64,000 bases of DNA, from the NCBI RefSeq assembly GCF_964656455.1, contig NC_135718.1:46934014-46998013 (forward strand), read 5' to 3'. Positions 1 to 29,408 of this stretch are shown piece by piece. The position numbers and the translations under genes were made by a program. Under the pieces are notes generated by a model that made no database searches, had not been told where the DNA came from, and saw nothing but the letters and a program-made list of their open reading frames with translations. Positions within the stretch are counted from its first letter, which is position 1; each line of letters opens with the position of its first letter. Origin of the DNA: Halichoerus grypus (taxonomy: Eukaryota; Chordata; Mammalia; Carnivora; Phocidae).

Positions 1-1630
1 CATATCTAAGAATCCATTGCCAAATCCAAGGTCATGAATATTTATTCCTGTTTTCTTCTAAGATTTTTATAGCATTAGCTGTTTCATTTAGTTCTTTGAT
101 CTATTTTGAATTACCTTTTGTATATGGTGTGAGGTGGGGATCCAACTTCATTCTTATGCTTGTGCATATTCAGTTGTTCCTGCATTATTTGTTAAAGAGA
201 ATATTCCTTCCCCATCAAATGGTTCTGGCACCCTTGTCAAAAATCAATTAAGCACAGATGTTTAGGTTTCTCAATTCTGTCCCATCCATGTGTCTATCTT
301 TATGCCAGTATCACATTGTTTGAATTACTGTAGCTTTATATTGTAGCTTAAGTTTTGAAATTAAGAAGTGTGAGATCCCTGACTTTTTCCAACACTTTTT
401 TTGTCTATTTGGGACCAGGCCCTTGCAATTCCATATGCATTTTAGAATCAGCTTGTCCAAGTCTGCAAAAAGGTAGCTGGAATTTTTATCGGGATTAGAT
501 TGAATCTGTAGATCAATTTGCAGACTATATGCCATGTCAACAATACTAAGTCTTCTAATCCATGAGCACAGGATGTTTTGTATTTTTTTTCAGTGTACAA
601 GTCTTACACTAACTTAAATTTATCCTTAAATATTTTGTTCTTTTTGATATTATTATAAATAGGACCTTTTTAAAAAAAATTTAATTTATTTGAGAAAGAA
701 AGAGAGCACAAGCAGGAGCAAGGGGGGGGGAGGGGGAGGAGAAGTGGACTCCCCACTGAGCAGGGAACCTGATGCGGGGCTCCATTCCAGGACCCTGAGA
801 TCCTGACCTGAGCCGAAGGTAGATGCTTAACCCACTGAGGACCCAGGATCTTAATTTAATTTTCAGATTGTTCACTGCTACTATATAGAAACACAGCTGC
901 TTTTTGTATTTTGATCATATATCCTATATCCTGCAACTCTGCCCAATTCATTTATTAGCTCTACTAGTTTTAGTGTAGATATGATTTATAATTTTCTACA
1001 TAAGATCATGTCATCTGTGAATACGAAGTTTTACTTATTTCTAATTTGTATGCTTTTTCCTTTTCTTGCCTAATTGCTTTGGCTAGAGCTTTCAAAACAA
1101 TGTTGTTTGGTGTCATCTTCAAATCATACAGGAAAAAAAAGCTACAAATCAAAAAATATATTAATAGTAATGTTTATGTTTACCTAAGCAGTTACCTTTA
1201 CCAATGTCTTTTCTTTCTTCATGTGGATTTGAGTTCCTGCTCGGTATCTTTCATTTCAGCTTGAAGGACTTTCTTTAGTGTTTCTTTTAAGGCAGGTCTA
1301 CTAGCAGCAAACCATCTCCATTTTTGTTTATCCAGGAATGTCTTCATGTCTCCATCTTTAAAGAATATTTTGCCAGATGTAGGATTCTTGGTTGACATTT
1401 TTTTTTTTCAGCACAATGAAGAGGTCATCCCACTGCCTTCTGTCCTGCATGGTTTCTGACAAAACCCTCTCACTGAGGCTTTTTTTCTCAGGCGTTTGTC
1501 TGGTTGCTGCAGACTTTCCATTAGTTTTCAGAGTTTGGATAAAGTTGATTCTCACAGTTTTTGCCATCTTATTTGTTGCTTTTGTGTAGGAGGTACATTT
1601 TGGAGGTCCCTACTCCACTGTTTTTGCTGA
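1..1630 (-). mobile_element. Old L1 fragment (ORF2 3' part), split by a SINE
   Basis: The minus strand carries decayed L1 ORF2 coding sequence. Around 311-535 the frame gives FADLDKLILKCIWNCKG and ISHFLISKLKLQYKATVIQT, both recognisable L1 reverse-transcriptase C-terminal segments. The 890-1110 stretch is the antisense of a further ORF2 segment, and 1260-1600 is L1-like sequence of another module. Stops and frameshifts are frequent and a Can-SINE sits at about 669-848, so the copy is long dead. Truncated by the window edge. Confidence 0.8.
669..848 (-). mobile_element. Can-SINE inside the L1
   Basis: Poly-T at the low end, the AATTTATTTGAGAAAG box, a CT-rich region, and the tRNA-derived head in antisense (TTAACCCACTGAGGACCCAG). 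It interrupts the L1 ORF2 remnant, so it is younger than the L1. Confidence 0.85.
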
Positions 1631-2424
1631 CTACACTCAAGTTTAAGAAGCTTTGATCTTGTCTTTTCATTTTACAAAGGGACAACAAAGGCCCAAAGAG
1701 GGGACTACTTCAGGGTCACAGAGCAATCAGTGGCTGACCTGAGATCAGGACAGGATACCTGACTCCCAGATTGGTGCTCTTTCTGCTTCAGGACAATGTC
1801 AACTCTTACTGTAGGAAGGAACCAGGTTAGAGCGGGCACCAGTGTTGGGCCAAGGGGAGCTTTCCAAGGAGTGAGGGCTGAGGGTAGGAGTCCCTTGTAG
1901 AGCCGAGGGCTTCACTGACTGCATCTTTTACTGAGAAGGTCTCTGTAAGGGGCCAGGTAGAGGACTGAGTAATGATGTCCCTATCTCTTAAAGGAATACA
2001 GCCAGGGGGAGCTTTCAGGTTTGATGGGGTGAAAATTTAAGCTGTTATCTGCCTGGGGAAGATATCATATGTGATGATTTAGCTTGGTTTCTGTTTCCAA
2101 GTCTGACTCCACTTCCATCAGCCAGGGCAGGAAGGAACTGACAGCAGAAAAAAGGGGCTAAGTCCTAAGCTAGAGCTGTAACTGCTCGCCAAAGCAAGAG
2201 GAGGGACATGGCATGGTCACCCAGCTGTTGCCCTGACCATGGGCATTTGCAGAGGTTCGTCTTTCAAATCCCTCTTTCCAAAGCTGGGAGTAGACTTGTC
2301 CCATCTTCCATCACCTGACTGAATTCCAAACACAGGCTGCCTCCACCTCACCTGCTGCCCTCTGTGTGAACGAACACCTTTATCTCAGAAGTTCTGTCTC
2401 AGCTCAGGGGCATTTAGATCAGCA

Positions 2425-2568
2425 TCAGAATGACAAGGCAAGCAGGATACAGAAGCAGTTTCCTGACCCCCAGGCCTGCTCAGCTCTGTGAGGTTGGGGC
2501 CCAGGGACCTGCATTTTAACAAGCTCCTCAGATGATCCTGATGCACACTAGGGTTTGAGAACCACGAC
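2425..2568 (+). mobile_element. MER5A-like hAT DNA transposon remnant
   Basis: Contains the MER5 hallmarks GGGGCCCAGGGACCTGCATT, TTAACAAGCTCCTCAG and the terminal GTTTGAGAACCAC. A non-autonomous Charlie-group element, diverged. Confidence 0.65.
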
Positions 2569-2845
2569 TTGAGGACCATTTCCCCATCCACAACGTAAGC
2601 ACCCTTATACACCCAATATACAGCAAGGATTGTTTCTTTAATTTTGTACCCAAGACAAGTGACTCGTTTGCCTCACCCTAGTCCCGGTCCTGCCCCTAAC
2701 ACAATGTTCCTTCCAGTGCCCCACAGCTGCTGAGAATTCACTCAGGGCTCAATTCACCTGGTATCTCATCCTCTAGTAGTTCTTCTGGAAGTGATGTTAA
2801 ATGTGTAGCAAGAACTGGTCTTGACTAACGCCTCCAGGAAGCAAA

Positions 2846-2884
2846 ACAACAAACAACAGCAACAGCAACAACAACAACAACAAA
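2846..2884 (+). repeat. (CAA)n / (CAG)n microsatellite
   Basis: Runs of ACAAC and CAGCAACAGCAACAACAA. Simple tandem repeat, intergenic. Confidence 0.85.
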
Positions 2885-4619
2885 CACCACCCAGTGTAGT
2901 TCTCTCCCAGAAAGAGATGACCTGTAAGGTTGAAGGTCTCCCTCCCCATCTTTTTTGTCCGTAGCATAATAAACAGAGTTAATAACCTCCCATTGACCTT
3001 GGAAGGCAGTAAATGCCTTTACCCCTGGAGAGAACCCAGTGAAAAGTTCATGCTGTCCTCCAGCTCATACTTATTATGGGTTGGGTCCCATGGGCATGAC
3101 CAAGAGAGCAGCTTTGGGGACAGGAAGGTAGAGAGAAACCAGGACCCGGACCAGGGTGAACACAGATGGTCCCCAAGTGTGTGGACCAGGGGTCTCAAAC
3201 CTAAAGGCCTATAGGGGCCAAATAGGTAACATGCAACAGGGAGTGGTAGGGCCTGTGGCAACACAGAGCCTATGCTTAGAGGGGGCAGCTGCAACTTGGC
3301 TTCAGCAGCTCCTGGTCTGCAGGATTGCCAGAATTTAATTTTTCAAGAGAAGCCAGAATTCCAGATTTTTAAAAAAATATAGAATCTCTCAATACCTAAA
3401 TGTTGGCAATAAATCAAATGCCTGAAAACTCTTTGAGGACCAAAGTAAACGCATGTACAGTCAGAAACTGCCCACTGGACACCAGGGTGCCTCTGGTGAG
3501 ACAAGGAGGCAAAGGAATGTCACAGAACATCTCCAGTCTCCCTAGAGAGGGGCTGAATGTGGGCGCCGGCACAGCTCAGCAGTCTGCCGGGGTCCGCCCG
3601 GGTGTGTGGCAAGTTATCATGCCAATCAGTCCATCCCCCCAGGCAGGGCCCACCTGGCACCCCAGAGCAAGGAGCCTGCCCTAGGGGAGCCCTCAGCCAA
3701 GCATGCAGGGTCTTGTTCGAGAGGCTGCAGGCATGGAGGCAGGGGGACCTGAAGCGAAGAGCGGGGCCTACCATCGATTCCAGTGCCCATGGCAACTTCT
3801 CTGGCTCAGGCGGGTGGGTCTAGGTGGAGCAGGCTAGGGTCTTGCTCATGGCTGCCCCATGCCGTTGGGCTATCCTCTCCTCTCTGTATGTCCAGGGGAG
3901 AGTGAGGGGGGTATTCCCAGGCAGACATCTACTCTGGGGACAAGCCATTCCTTGGGGTCCCTGCCAGCTGGCTTGATCTCCCACCTCAGTCCCTGAATTC
4001 TCTCCTTTCTAAACTCCCAACAAAGGAGGTCAGACCCCTGGCCAGCAAGGCAAGCTCCAGGCTTCTGGACAGAACAATGATGTCTGGAAACTCTGCCCCT
4101 TCTGGACTCACCCTCTCCTACCCACCACCAGCCAAGGGGCCAAAGGCCCACCAGGACCACAGCCAGGAGCACCCTCTCAGACCAAAGGGTCCCTGGGGGG
4201 AGGCACCAGTCTTGTGCCTCTCTGGGTTGTCCCCACCCTCCTCTCCAGCATCCGGCCATGAGGCCTACCCCAGGAGTCATGCATATGCCCTCCTGCCTGT
4301 GCCTCTTCTTCAGGACCCGGATGAAGGACTGCACTCTTCCTACCTCATCCTTGGTGGACTACACCGCGCCCGCATCTGAGCAAAATCCACACACCTCTTT
4401 AGCATCTGGGCCCCGAGCATGGATTTCAGGAACCTCCCTTCTCATTCCTTACAACCCAGGCTTCCGTAAATGACCTATGCTCAGAGTTTCCTGAGCATAA
4501 GTTTCTACTTAAAGTCACATAAATTTTCACTGGATATTAAGGCCAGAACCCTGAGCTACAGGCAGGATCATGAGGCAGAAGAAAACAAACTGGCACCAGG
4601 GAAACATTTCCAAAATGTT

Positions 4620-5366
4620 CCAGAGCTGGCTGACTTTAATTTAGAAAGTTTTTGGCTATTGACATTCAGGTTTAAGGCACATTCCAAATTACAAGAAACC
4701 CTGTCACTGGCAGGGAGCTGGCTTTGTTCTCATGGTTTTGCATGGAAGAAGGAACAGATGATTTCTGGCCTTTTCCTTCTTCTTTTTTCTTTCCTAAGAA
4801 AACTCTAAGGAGTGAAGTGAGTTTGGCAATAACAAAGCTGAGGACACATTCTCACCAGACGCTAAGATTACCGTTAAAGGTCTTCCCTTTTACTCCTTAC
4901 TGAGAACACGGCGCTCCCCCGCCAACCTCTCACCCAAAATGTGTATGCAGCAAAGACTTGTATGCATCTGTCTGGCAAGGACTGTCAAAAAAAGGTGTCT
5001 CCAAATAAAGATATAAAATTACATGACTAATAGGAAGCCAAGAGTCTCAGCCACAAGCCAAAGGGACTGACTGCATGAGTCAAGGAATAAAACGTCTACT
5101 TTAGCAGCAAGCGGCCGTGAGGGCTGGCGGGGGGATAGGCACCCTGAGAGAGGGACCCAGGTCCTACAGCACGAGCACTATGTGCGGAGCAGGAGAGGAG
5201 GGCGGAGGTGGAGGATGGGCCAAGGCTCTACTGATGGACGGGCTGCACTGGGACACCTGGGGGGCTCTTCTGTGGATTTGTTAGAAACAGATGGACATTC
5301 TTTTGACCTTTTCCTGGCATCGCTGTTGCTGGCAGGTGGACAGAAGTGTGAGCCACCAGTCACAGC
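4620..5366 (-). other. ANXA11: ANXA11 3'UTR (probable extent)
   Basis: Non-coding continuation of the last exon. The first clear polyadenylation hexamer on the minus strand is ATTAAA at 4640-4635, which would place cleavage near 4.61-4.62 kb and give a 3'UTR of about 750 nt. There is no SINE or L1 in this stretch, unlike its surroundings, which fits a constrained UTR. The end point is inferred; a downstream site cannot be excluded. Confidence 0.45.
4635..4640 (-). terminator. ANXA11: Candidate polyadenylation signal (ATTAAA) of ANXA11
   Basis: ATTAAA on the minus strand, about 730 nt past the stop codon. It is the second most common mammalian hexamer. It was chosen for position and for lack of an AATAAA on this strand nearer the stop; no transcript evidence is available. 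Confidence 0.4.
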
Positions 5367-21760
<16,394 letters not shown>

Positions 21761-22742
21761 GGTTCAATCTGAAAGGGAAGAGGAAAGCAAGCGTCCTCAG
21801 GCTCTGCCGGGAGCACCCACCGGCCTTGCTGAGCCCAGCAACTGCCACAGGCCAGGCGCCTGCAGGAGGAAGGCTGCATCAGGCCTGACTTGGGCCAACC
21901 CAATTTACCTTCCACCTGCTGGGCCCCCAGCTAGAAAGGGCGACCAGCGGCAAGCCCGCACCTGTGCCCACACACACCACGACAGGGCTCACCACACGTG
22001 AGTGGCGACGTTTCCCCGCAAACCCCTTTCCCCCACGCTTCACTCCCACCTCTACTGACACGGGACGCTGAGCGTGTGGAGCTGTTCTCTAACCTCAGAG
22101 GCGAGCCGGCACTGCCTCGTTCTCAGGGGCTCGGGTCTATTTGTCTTTATTTTCCAGTGTCTTCATCACCATCCAGCCAGAGCCCCTGTCCCCTGTGCCC
22201 AGCCTACAGACCCCAAGCTATCCACGGTGGCCTCCAACATGGATCTGCCCCAAGCTACATTTTTCATTCTCCAACCTCTGGTTCATCAGGCATGGGAGCA
22301 CGGCATGAAATCCTCACTGCTAGAGACAAGAGACCTCAGGAGGGCTCATGTGATCCAGGATCTGGAATGAGGGCAAGTGAGGCAGTTGGAGCTCAGAAAG
22401 GGTAAGTGACTTGCAGATCAGGAGTAGGGAAGGAGAAAGGCCTGGAACCCAGGGCTCTTGCCCGTTGGCCCTGGGTGGGACAGCTGCTCTCACAAAGTCC
22501 CTCCATATACAGACCCCTCTGCCATGCCCTACCCACTTAAACTGCCCAGGAGGGACCCAGATCTGCTGCGACCCGAGCCACTCAGACTGTCGTGCAACCT
22601 ACTTCCTCCTGCTCGCCAGTGGCTGCTGCATTTGCAGAGGTGTCCAGGGACAGGTAAGGGTGTCAGGGGCCTGCAGGCCCCCTCCACCATCACACCTGCT
22701 GACCCCAGGTGACCTGCTCCCCCCTGCACATCGGGCCCCAAC

Positions 22743-22900
22743 TTAGTTCTCAAACTGCAATATGTGCATCAGAACCGCCCCAAGGGCTTGTTAAACACAC
22801 GTAGCTGAGCTCCACTGCAGAACCAGAATCTGCATTTCTAACTAATTCCCAGGTGATGCTGCTGGTGCAGGGATCCCACTTTGAGAACCACTGCTCTAGA
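22743..22900 (+). mobile_element. MER5A hAT DNA transposon
   Basis: Nearly complete: starts TTCTCAAACTGCAATATGTG and ends CCACTTTGAGAACCACTG, with the internal ATCTGCATTTCTAACTAATT and CCCAGGTGATGCTGCTGGT. Confidence 0.85.
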
Positions 22901-23576
22901 TGCCATCATTCACCTACAGGATTCTAGGGGCCCTTCAGAGCTACACTGGAGATCTGCGCATGGTGTTTGCAAGGAGGCTGAAGGGCTTCCTTAGGTGCCA
23001 CCGGTCCCTACGGGGCCCATAGGGATGATGGGCGTGGGGATGTGTTTTGGTCAGTGCGTCCAGAGGGGACTGTAGGCAGAGCTGCTAAAGGCCAGATGGT
23101 GGCCTAGTGACCTTGGAGAGAGCTAGGACTGGCCACCTGCGGCGTGGGCCGAAGACCCTTTCCCTTGCGCACCGCGGTGAGGCTGCTAAGGGCCCCCGTG
23201 GTGGTGCCCTCGCTCTGACTCCTCTCCCTGTGGCTGGCTGAGCCGTCAGCCCAAAGCCCTCCCGGGTCCTGCCCTCAGCCTGACCCTCCTGCCGGAATCC
23301 TCAGACCCTGCTGATGAGGAGAGCCTGGAAATCCGAATGATGGATGGGCCAGGAACCTTCTGCTGGAAGAAAGAGGAAGCGCCCTGCACGAGGCCAGCAT
23401 GAGTGGCGGTCGTGTCCCTGACACCCTTCTCCTCTGGAAATCACCATTAAGCAGAAGCTTTGGGCACCAAAGACCCCTCGCTACCCTTCACCTCTCCTCC
23501 CAGAGGAATGAGGCCAAAAGGCCCCACCCATGGCCAGAGTGGGGGAAAAAACAAGCCAAAAGCTGGGTACTACCCT

Positions 23577-24360
23577 GTTCCATCATCAAAATAAATCTCA
23601 GCCAGACCAGAGATTTAAATATAAGACATAAAATTAAAGTTCTGCACAATAAGAAATAAGGAAAACAACAGAAAGACAAGAGAAATAACAAATTCAAGGA
23701 AAATGTTTTGCAATTAAAAAAAAAAAAACCAACCCAGTGACCAGTAGAGAAACTCAAATGATATAAACAAGCAGTTATAGAAAAGGAACGGAAGGTTTAA
23801 CCCACACTAAGATGCTAGAGTCGCCAATTACAAACCCAGAGATGTCAACATGTAAAATGACCCGCTCTGAACCAGAAACTCAGCTTCTGGAAATTTATTT
23901 CCCAGGCACACTTATGCCTGTGTGAAGGGACAGGGACGTGGATTGTACTGGGGCATTCTGTGATAACAAACCTCTAACTATGCATTCGCAGCAGGCTGGT
24001 GAAGTGAATCTGAACAGATCCGTACAATGAACACTCTGTAGCTATTTTTATAATTAGCCAGTTCTATATATGGGCATATGAAATGATCATCATTCTTGAT
24101 CAAGGTATAAACTGTGTATTTACTAAGCTAACATTTTTTTAAAAGAAGCTGTAAACAGACGAACTTGGTGGGGTATGGGCGCACGCGCACACACACACAC
24201 ACACACACACACCATCCCTGGAATGATAAACAAGAAACTCAGTGACACTGGTTGTCTTTGGAAGGGAAAACTGGGGATAGACATGAAGCTTACTGTTTAT
24301 ATTTGCATTTTTTGGCCACATGCATGTACTGCCTGTTAAAAAAACAGCTTTAAAAAAGGT
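23577..24360 (+). mobile_element. Old L1 (L1M-type) 3' end
   Basis: AT-rich sense-strand L1 3' sequence, for example ATAAATCTCAGCCAGACCAG followed by ATTTAAATATAAGACATAAA, with a later (CA)n insertion. No intact frame. Confidence 0.65.
24178..24212 (+). repeat. (CA)n with CG start
   Basis: GGCGCACGCGCACACAC then about 12 CA units; alternating purine-pyrimidine throughout. Confidence 0.9.
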
Positions 24361-25975
24361 CCATTCAGGTGGCAATTTCTTGAGCTCACTTGAGGCCAGG
24401 GCTGTTCTTCCAAGATTTGAATACCTCACACAGGCTCTGTTCAGCTGCAGGCAGCCCGGCCTGGAACCTGGGGTTAGCACTACTGCATTTATTTATGCAC
24501 CACGGGACTCAGACCCAGAGGGTCCATTCGCGTTTCCCTGCCCGGGGCAGGACCACAGGGCAGCCTCAGGCTGCTCCCAGGGTGATGGCACGCATTCCCA
24601 GGAGGGCTTCGCAGACTGCCCAGCAGGAGTCAAAAGCTGTCCCTTGGCAGTGAGCCCCCTGGGTCTTCCCCTCCCCCCAAGAGACCACCCCCAGTCTGGC
24701 CCTCCCCGGAGAGCAGCCTCATCTCCCTACCACCTCCTCTGTGCAGTACCATTCCCTTCTCTGTCTTGGAGCTCTCTTCAGAACCCAAGGCCTCAGCTGT
24801 GGTCCCCTAAGAGCACAGGGCAGGGCCGGACCACCACCTCCCTCCTCCCCGCCTCCCTGGGTTGGGACACGGAGTGTTCTGGACAAGCAGCCCTGGTGCA
24901 GATCCTGTCCAACTCCTCCCTCGCATTCTGCCTGCTGCTCAGCCCGCTGAGGTGTCCGGACATTCCTACGTCAAACATCTTAGTGCCCAGCTTTGTTCGG
25001 TAAGCATTCGGTAAAGACATTTGCTTTCTTCCAAGTAACTGGTAGGAAAAGAGCCAAGGACAACAGTCCTGAACTGTCACGGCCAACCACGCCCCAGCCC
25101 GACAGCGGCAGGTGCAGCCACGCAGCCGGCACTCAGGCCCCTAACTCTACCCCGACGACGCCACACACGTTTCCCCATCAACTCCACGATGGTGTACAGA
25201 GGGCCCGTGTCAGATGAGGATTCGAACACACGGCCCATGCCTAGAGCCCCCCGGTTTACCTGCCTAGTAACACCCAGGAGGACAGCCATGGCAGCTGGAT
25301 GACCTGGGGTGCCCTCGGGGTGCACCATCCCTGCCCCCAGTGCCTAACCAACTCAGAGACTGCGGGGATTCGGCTCTCCGACTCACAATGTCTACCTGCT
25401 TTCCCCTTTCTCAACATTAAGAAATCTGCTTATCGTCCAGTCTTCGCGTACCTTCAGCCACCAGGAGGGCCTGCTGTACGGGGTGAAGTCGTTCCTGGCA
25501 CCATCCCCACTCGGAGGTGAGCTCAAGTAGGCTTCTAGGGGCTCCGCACCTTGCTCTCCCCTCCCCGCTGCCTGCCCGGCACTCGCTCTCCACCACAGAG
25601 GAGAACAGTGAGTTACAATCCAGCAGATCTGCTCTCTCTTTGGTGTCCACAGGTATCATGACACCTTCCGCACTGACCAAGGCTCTCCTCCTGTCCGTCA
25701 GCAGTTCTGGCAGGCCGGGGTATTTCGCCCATTCTGCGGACACTCTGGTCCGGACACTGACACGGGGACTCACCGGAGAGAGCGTATTCCACACGGCAGG
25801 CAGCTGGCCTCTTTAGGGATTGTTCCAATTCTTAGAAACCAGCCTCTGGGGCACTTCCAGCCTCCAGTCCTGCCATTCCGGGGACTGTGTGGCACAAACA
25901 CCACCCTTGCTTCCCCACTAGGGCCATCCCCCTGCCACTAGGCACTCGATTTCATCCAGCTGTGGCCCTCTGGCT

Positions 25976-26152
25976 TCTCAAACTTCAGTCTGCAAAACAA
26001 TCACCTATGGGTCTTGTTAAACCTCAGACTGCTGGTTACCTTCCCCACAGTCTCGGAATCGGTAGGTTTGGGACAGGCCCCCAAATCTGCATTTCCCACA
26101 CACTTCCCGGTGGCACTGATGCTACTTGACTATGGACCACACTTTGGGTGGC
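25976..26152 (+). mobile_element. MER5A hAT DNA transposon
   Basis: Starts CTTCTCAAACTTCAGTCTGC, has AAATCTGCATTTCCC and GGTGGCACTGATGCTACTTG, ends ATGGACCACACTTTGGGTGG. A related MER5-like stretch follows at about 26163-26330. Confidence 0.75.
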
Positions 26153-27606
26153 ACTGCTTCATCACGTGTCAGAATCACCTGGACAGCTTGCTGAAAATGC
26201 CTATGCCTTGGCCCCAGTATTTCTGGGCCCTTCAACCTGGGCTGGGCCAAGGACTCTGAAATTTAAACAAGCACCCCTTCCCCACCCCCAGCAATTCTGA
26301 TGTAACTGATTCTGTGCTCCACACTCCAGGAAACACTCCTTTCTTGTAGGTACTGGGACACTTTCTTGCTTATATTATCCAGCCTTTATTCCCAGTAGTC
26401 AGCTCTGAGGACAAGCACCAAGACCTGGGCATCCCGGGATCCCATCAGAACCAAGCCTCAGAGTACCAGGTGAATGTTGAAAGTATATGGCAGCTATACA
26501 GGGGACTTCTCAAGGACTGGGAAAAGGGCCTGTTTCTTCAAGCTGTGTATACATCGGCAAGTATAACTGTTAAATTTCAAGGGCTCCACGAGCGGGCAGT
26601 AGCCAGAGTCCTCAAACACAGGAATCTAGAAATGCTGTGTTGGCAGAAGAGGCAGAATCATCCAGAACAAGAAGAACCTTACTCCTCCCACTCACTCATC
26701 CCCCTGCCATAACGGAGAGCCCTGTCGTTTCCCCACCTCAACTAGGGAAGATGGAGACGGGGGCCTCCAGGAAGGCTGGGCTCTGCACACCTCCTGGAGT
26801 CCAGCCTGACTTCCAGCACATGAAAGGGAAAGGATGGGTGGGTGGTGGCAGTGCTATGCCTGGCACAAGGATACAGAAGTATCCTTCCCAGAGGGCTGGT
26901 GCGGGACCCAGAGCGTGCAGCAGGCCAAAGCTGAGCGGAGGCTGAGGCCTGGAAGCATCACCCCTGAGACCTCCCGCCCCTCCATGCCCAGCAGCAAACC
27001 AAGCAGGCCCAGGACTAGAGTGGGGGCTATTGTGGGATGACCCCTCCACTGGCCTTCCCCAGCCTCGGGGCTGTGGAGTATTCATTTGTGTATTCATCCT
27101 TTAATATTAAGACCTCAATCTGTTTTGATGCAAGAATTTAAATATAGAGTTTAAGTCATGCAGCTCAGATGATTCTCTGGTGATACATTTTAAAAATAAA
27201 AAGAAGACAAGCCACCAACTGGGAGAAAAAGTTTACAAAAGACACATCTGATCAAGAACTGTTATTCAAAATATAGAAAAGAACTCTTAAAAACTCAACA
27301 GTAAGAAAAAAATCTGATTTAAAAAATGGGCAAAAGACCTGCACACTTCACTGAAGAAGACACACAGATGGCTTCTGAGCACATGAAAGATGCTCCCCAT
27401 CAGACATCATTAGGGAGTTGCAAATAAAACAACAAGATACCACGGCACACTTAGCAGAATGCCCAAAGTCCCAACCAGTGATAATACCAAATGCTGGTGA
27501 GGATGCAGTGCAACCAAAACTCTCACTCACTGCTGGTGGGAATGCAAAATGGTACAGACCCTCTGGAAGACAGTCTGGCGGTTTCTTACAAAACTAAACA
27601 CATTCT

Positions 27607-27809
27607 GGGGCACCTGGGTGGCTCAGTCGTTAAGCGTCTGCCTTCGGCTCAGGTCACGATCTCAGGGTCCTGGGATCGAGCCCCGAGTCAGGCTCCCTGC
27701 TCGGCGGGAAGCCTACTTCTCCCTCTCCCACTCCCCCTGCTTGTGTTCCCTCTCTCGCTGTCTCTCTCTCTGTCAAATAAATAAATAAAATCTTTAAAAA
27801 AAAAAAAAT
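27607..27809 (+). mobile_element. Can-SINE in the L1
   Basis: Full-length: GGGGCACCTGGGTGGCTCAG head, CT-rich middle, AAATAAATAAATAAAATCTT tail. Target-site duplication CTAAACACATTCT at 27594-27606 and 27810-27822, exact. Confidence 0.95.
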
Positions 27810-28244
27810 CTAAACACATTCTTACCATATGATCCAGCAGTCCTTGGTATTAACCCCAGTGAGCTGGAAACTTGTCCACGCAAAAACCTACACACAGATG
27901 TTTATAGCACCTTTATTCATAAAGGTCAAAATTTGAAAGCAACCAAGAAGTCCTTAAGTAGGTGAATGGATAAGTGCCCAGATGAGGAAATATTATTCAG
28001 TGTTAGAAAGAAGTACACTATCAATCCATGAAAAGACATGCAGGGATATGACATGCAAATGAGAAAAGGCTACATACTGCATGATTCCAACTCTCAACAG
28101 TCTGGAAAAGGTAAAACTAGTCATTAGTAAAACGATCAGTGGTTTCCAGGAACTACAGAGGAGGGAGGGATGAATAGGCAAAGCACAGAGGATTTTTTTA
28201 GGCCAGTGAAACTATTCTGTATGGTATTAAAATGGTGGGTACAG

Positions 28245-28463
28245 GGCGCCTGGGTGGCTCAGTTGGTTAAGCGGCTGCCTTTGGCTCAGGTCATGATCCT
28301 GGAGTCCCGGGATCGAGTCCCGCATCGGGCTCCCTGCTTGGCAGGGAGTCTGCTTCTCCCTCTGACCCTCCTCCTTCTCATGCTCTGTGTCTCTCATTCT
28401 CTCTCTCTCTCAAATAAATAAATAAAATCTTTAAAAAAAAATAAAAAAAAATAAAATAAAAAT
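28245..28463 (+). mobile_element. Can-SINE in the L1
   Basis: Full-length young copy, head GGCGCCTGGGTGGCTCAG. Exact 16-bp duplication AAAATGGTGGGTACAG at 28229-28244 and 28464-28479. The tail has expanded into an (AAAAT)n stretch. Confidence 0.95.
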
Positions 28464-29239
28464 AAAATGGTGGGTACAGTAGTCAAAACCATGGAACATA
28501 CAACACCAGAAGTGAACCCTAAGGTCAACTATGAACTCCGGATGTGTCCCTGTAGATTCTTCAATTGCCACAAATGTACCCCTCTGGTAGGGGTGTTGAT
28601 GAGGGATATTGATGGTGTTCATAGTAATGTACTTGGCACTCCATTTTGCTGTGACCCTGAAACTGCTCTAAAAAAATAAATTACATTTAAAACTAAAAAT
28701 TTTAAAAAATAGAATAAAAGAATAAAATAAAAAGATTAGAACACACTGCAGGGAAATTCAAATACAATCAGAAAGGCACAAAGTGAAAACCAAAGGTCTA
28801 ACCCTCTACCCAAAGGTCACCACTGAGCAGTTTCTAATGTGTAATTCAAGACCCCCCCCAAACACACACATAAATGCATGTGCATGTGTATCTATGGTTT
28901 ATGTTTGTTCACATGTGTATACAACTGTTTTAAAGAAAGAGATTTATTTGCTTATTTGCAAACTCTCCTCACTCCAGTACCAGGCTAGGTTTGGGCAGAC
29001 TCAGGGGTAATTAATGGTACACATTCCTACCTGGCATTGCTCCTGGCACTGTTTGGGGAGATGAAGAGTTAGCCCGCCCTCAGCCAGTCTGAGCAGCTCC
29101 TGGCCTCCATACACCGCCCTGGGAGTGGTGGGCATTCCTCCCCGGATCACTGGGCTGGATAAAAGGAGGCAATGACCCAGACAGGTTGCGAATGAGGCCC
29201 AAAGCAAGACAGAAACATCTACTTAAAGTAATCCACTTC

Positions 29240-29408
29240 CTTGGGGCACCTGGATGGCTGAGTTGGTTAAACCTCCAACTCTTGATTTCAACTCAGGTCA
29301 TGATCTCAGGGTCATGAGATGGAGCCCCACGTCCAGCTCCATGCTGGGCACAGAGCCTGCTTAAGATTCTCTCTCCATCTGCCCCTCTCTCTCTCTCGAA
29401 AAAAAAAG
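29240..29408 (+). mobile_element. Older Can-SINE
   Basis: Head GGGGCACCTGGATGGCTGAG with more substitutions than neighbours and a short poly-A. Exact duplication GTAATCCACTTC at 29228-29239 and 29409-29420. Confidence 0.93.

Larger units (their letters stand above)
1631..4619. other. Sequence downstream of ANXA11, no gene recognised
   Basis: Mostly unique, moderately GC-rich DNA. It includes a MER5-like element near 2.4-2.57 kb and a (CAA)n microsatellite at about 2846-2884. Open frames of 90-154 codons (for example 3870-4334 on the minus strand) overlap each other on both strands and match nothing I recognise. In human the next gene on this side is PLAC9; I looked for its conserved C-terminus and did not find it. 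Confidence 0.5.
27190..28740 (+). mobile_element. Old L1 3' end split by two Can-SINEs
   Basis: Sense-strand L1 sequence: AAAATGGGCAAAAGACCTGC, CTGCTGGTGGGAATGCAAAA, TACCATATGATCCAGCAGTC, TGTTTATAGCACCTTTATTC. These are typical of ORF2 3' / 3'UTR regions of L1M elements. Two younger SINEs at 27607 and 28245 interrupt it. No open frame of use survives. Confidence 0.8.

Noticed and set aside
1..4600. PLAC9, the human neighbour on this side
   Set aside because: Its conserved C-terminal segment was looked for on the plus strand and is not present; it presumably lies beyond the window.
24320..25003. 227-codon plus-strand frame
   Set aside because: Starts inside old L1 sequence, Pro/Ser-rich, no recognisable family, antisense to ANXA11 intron.
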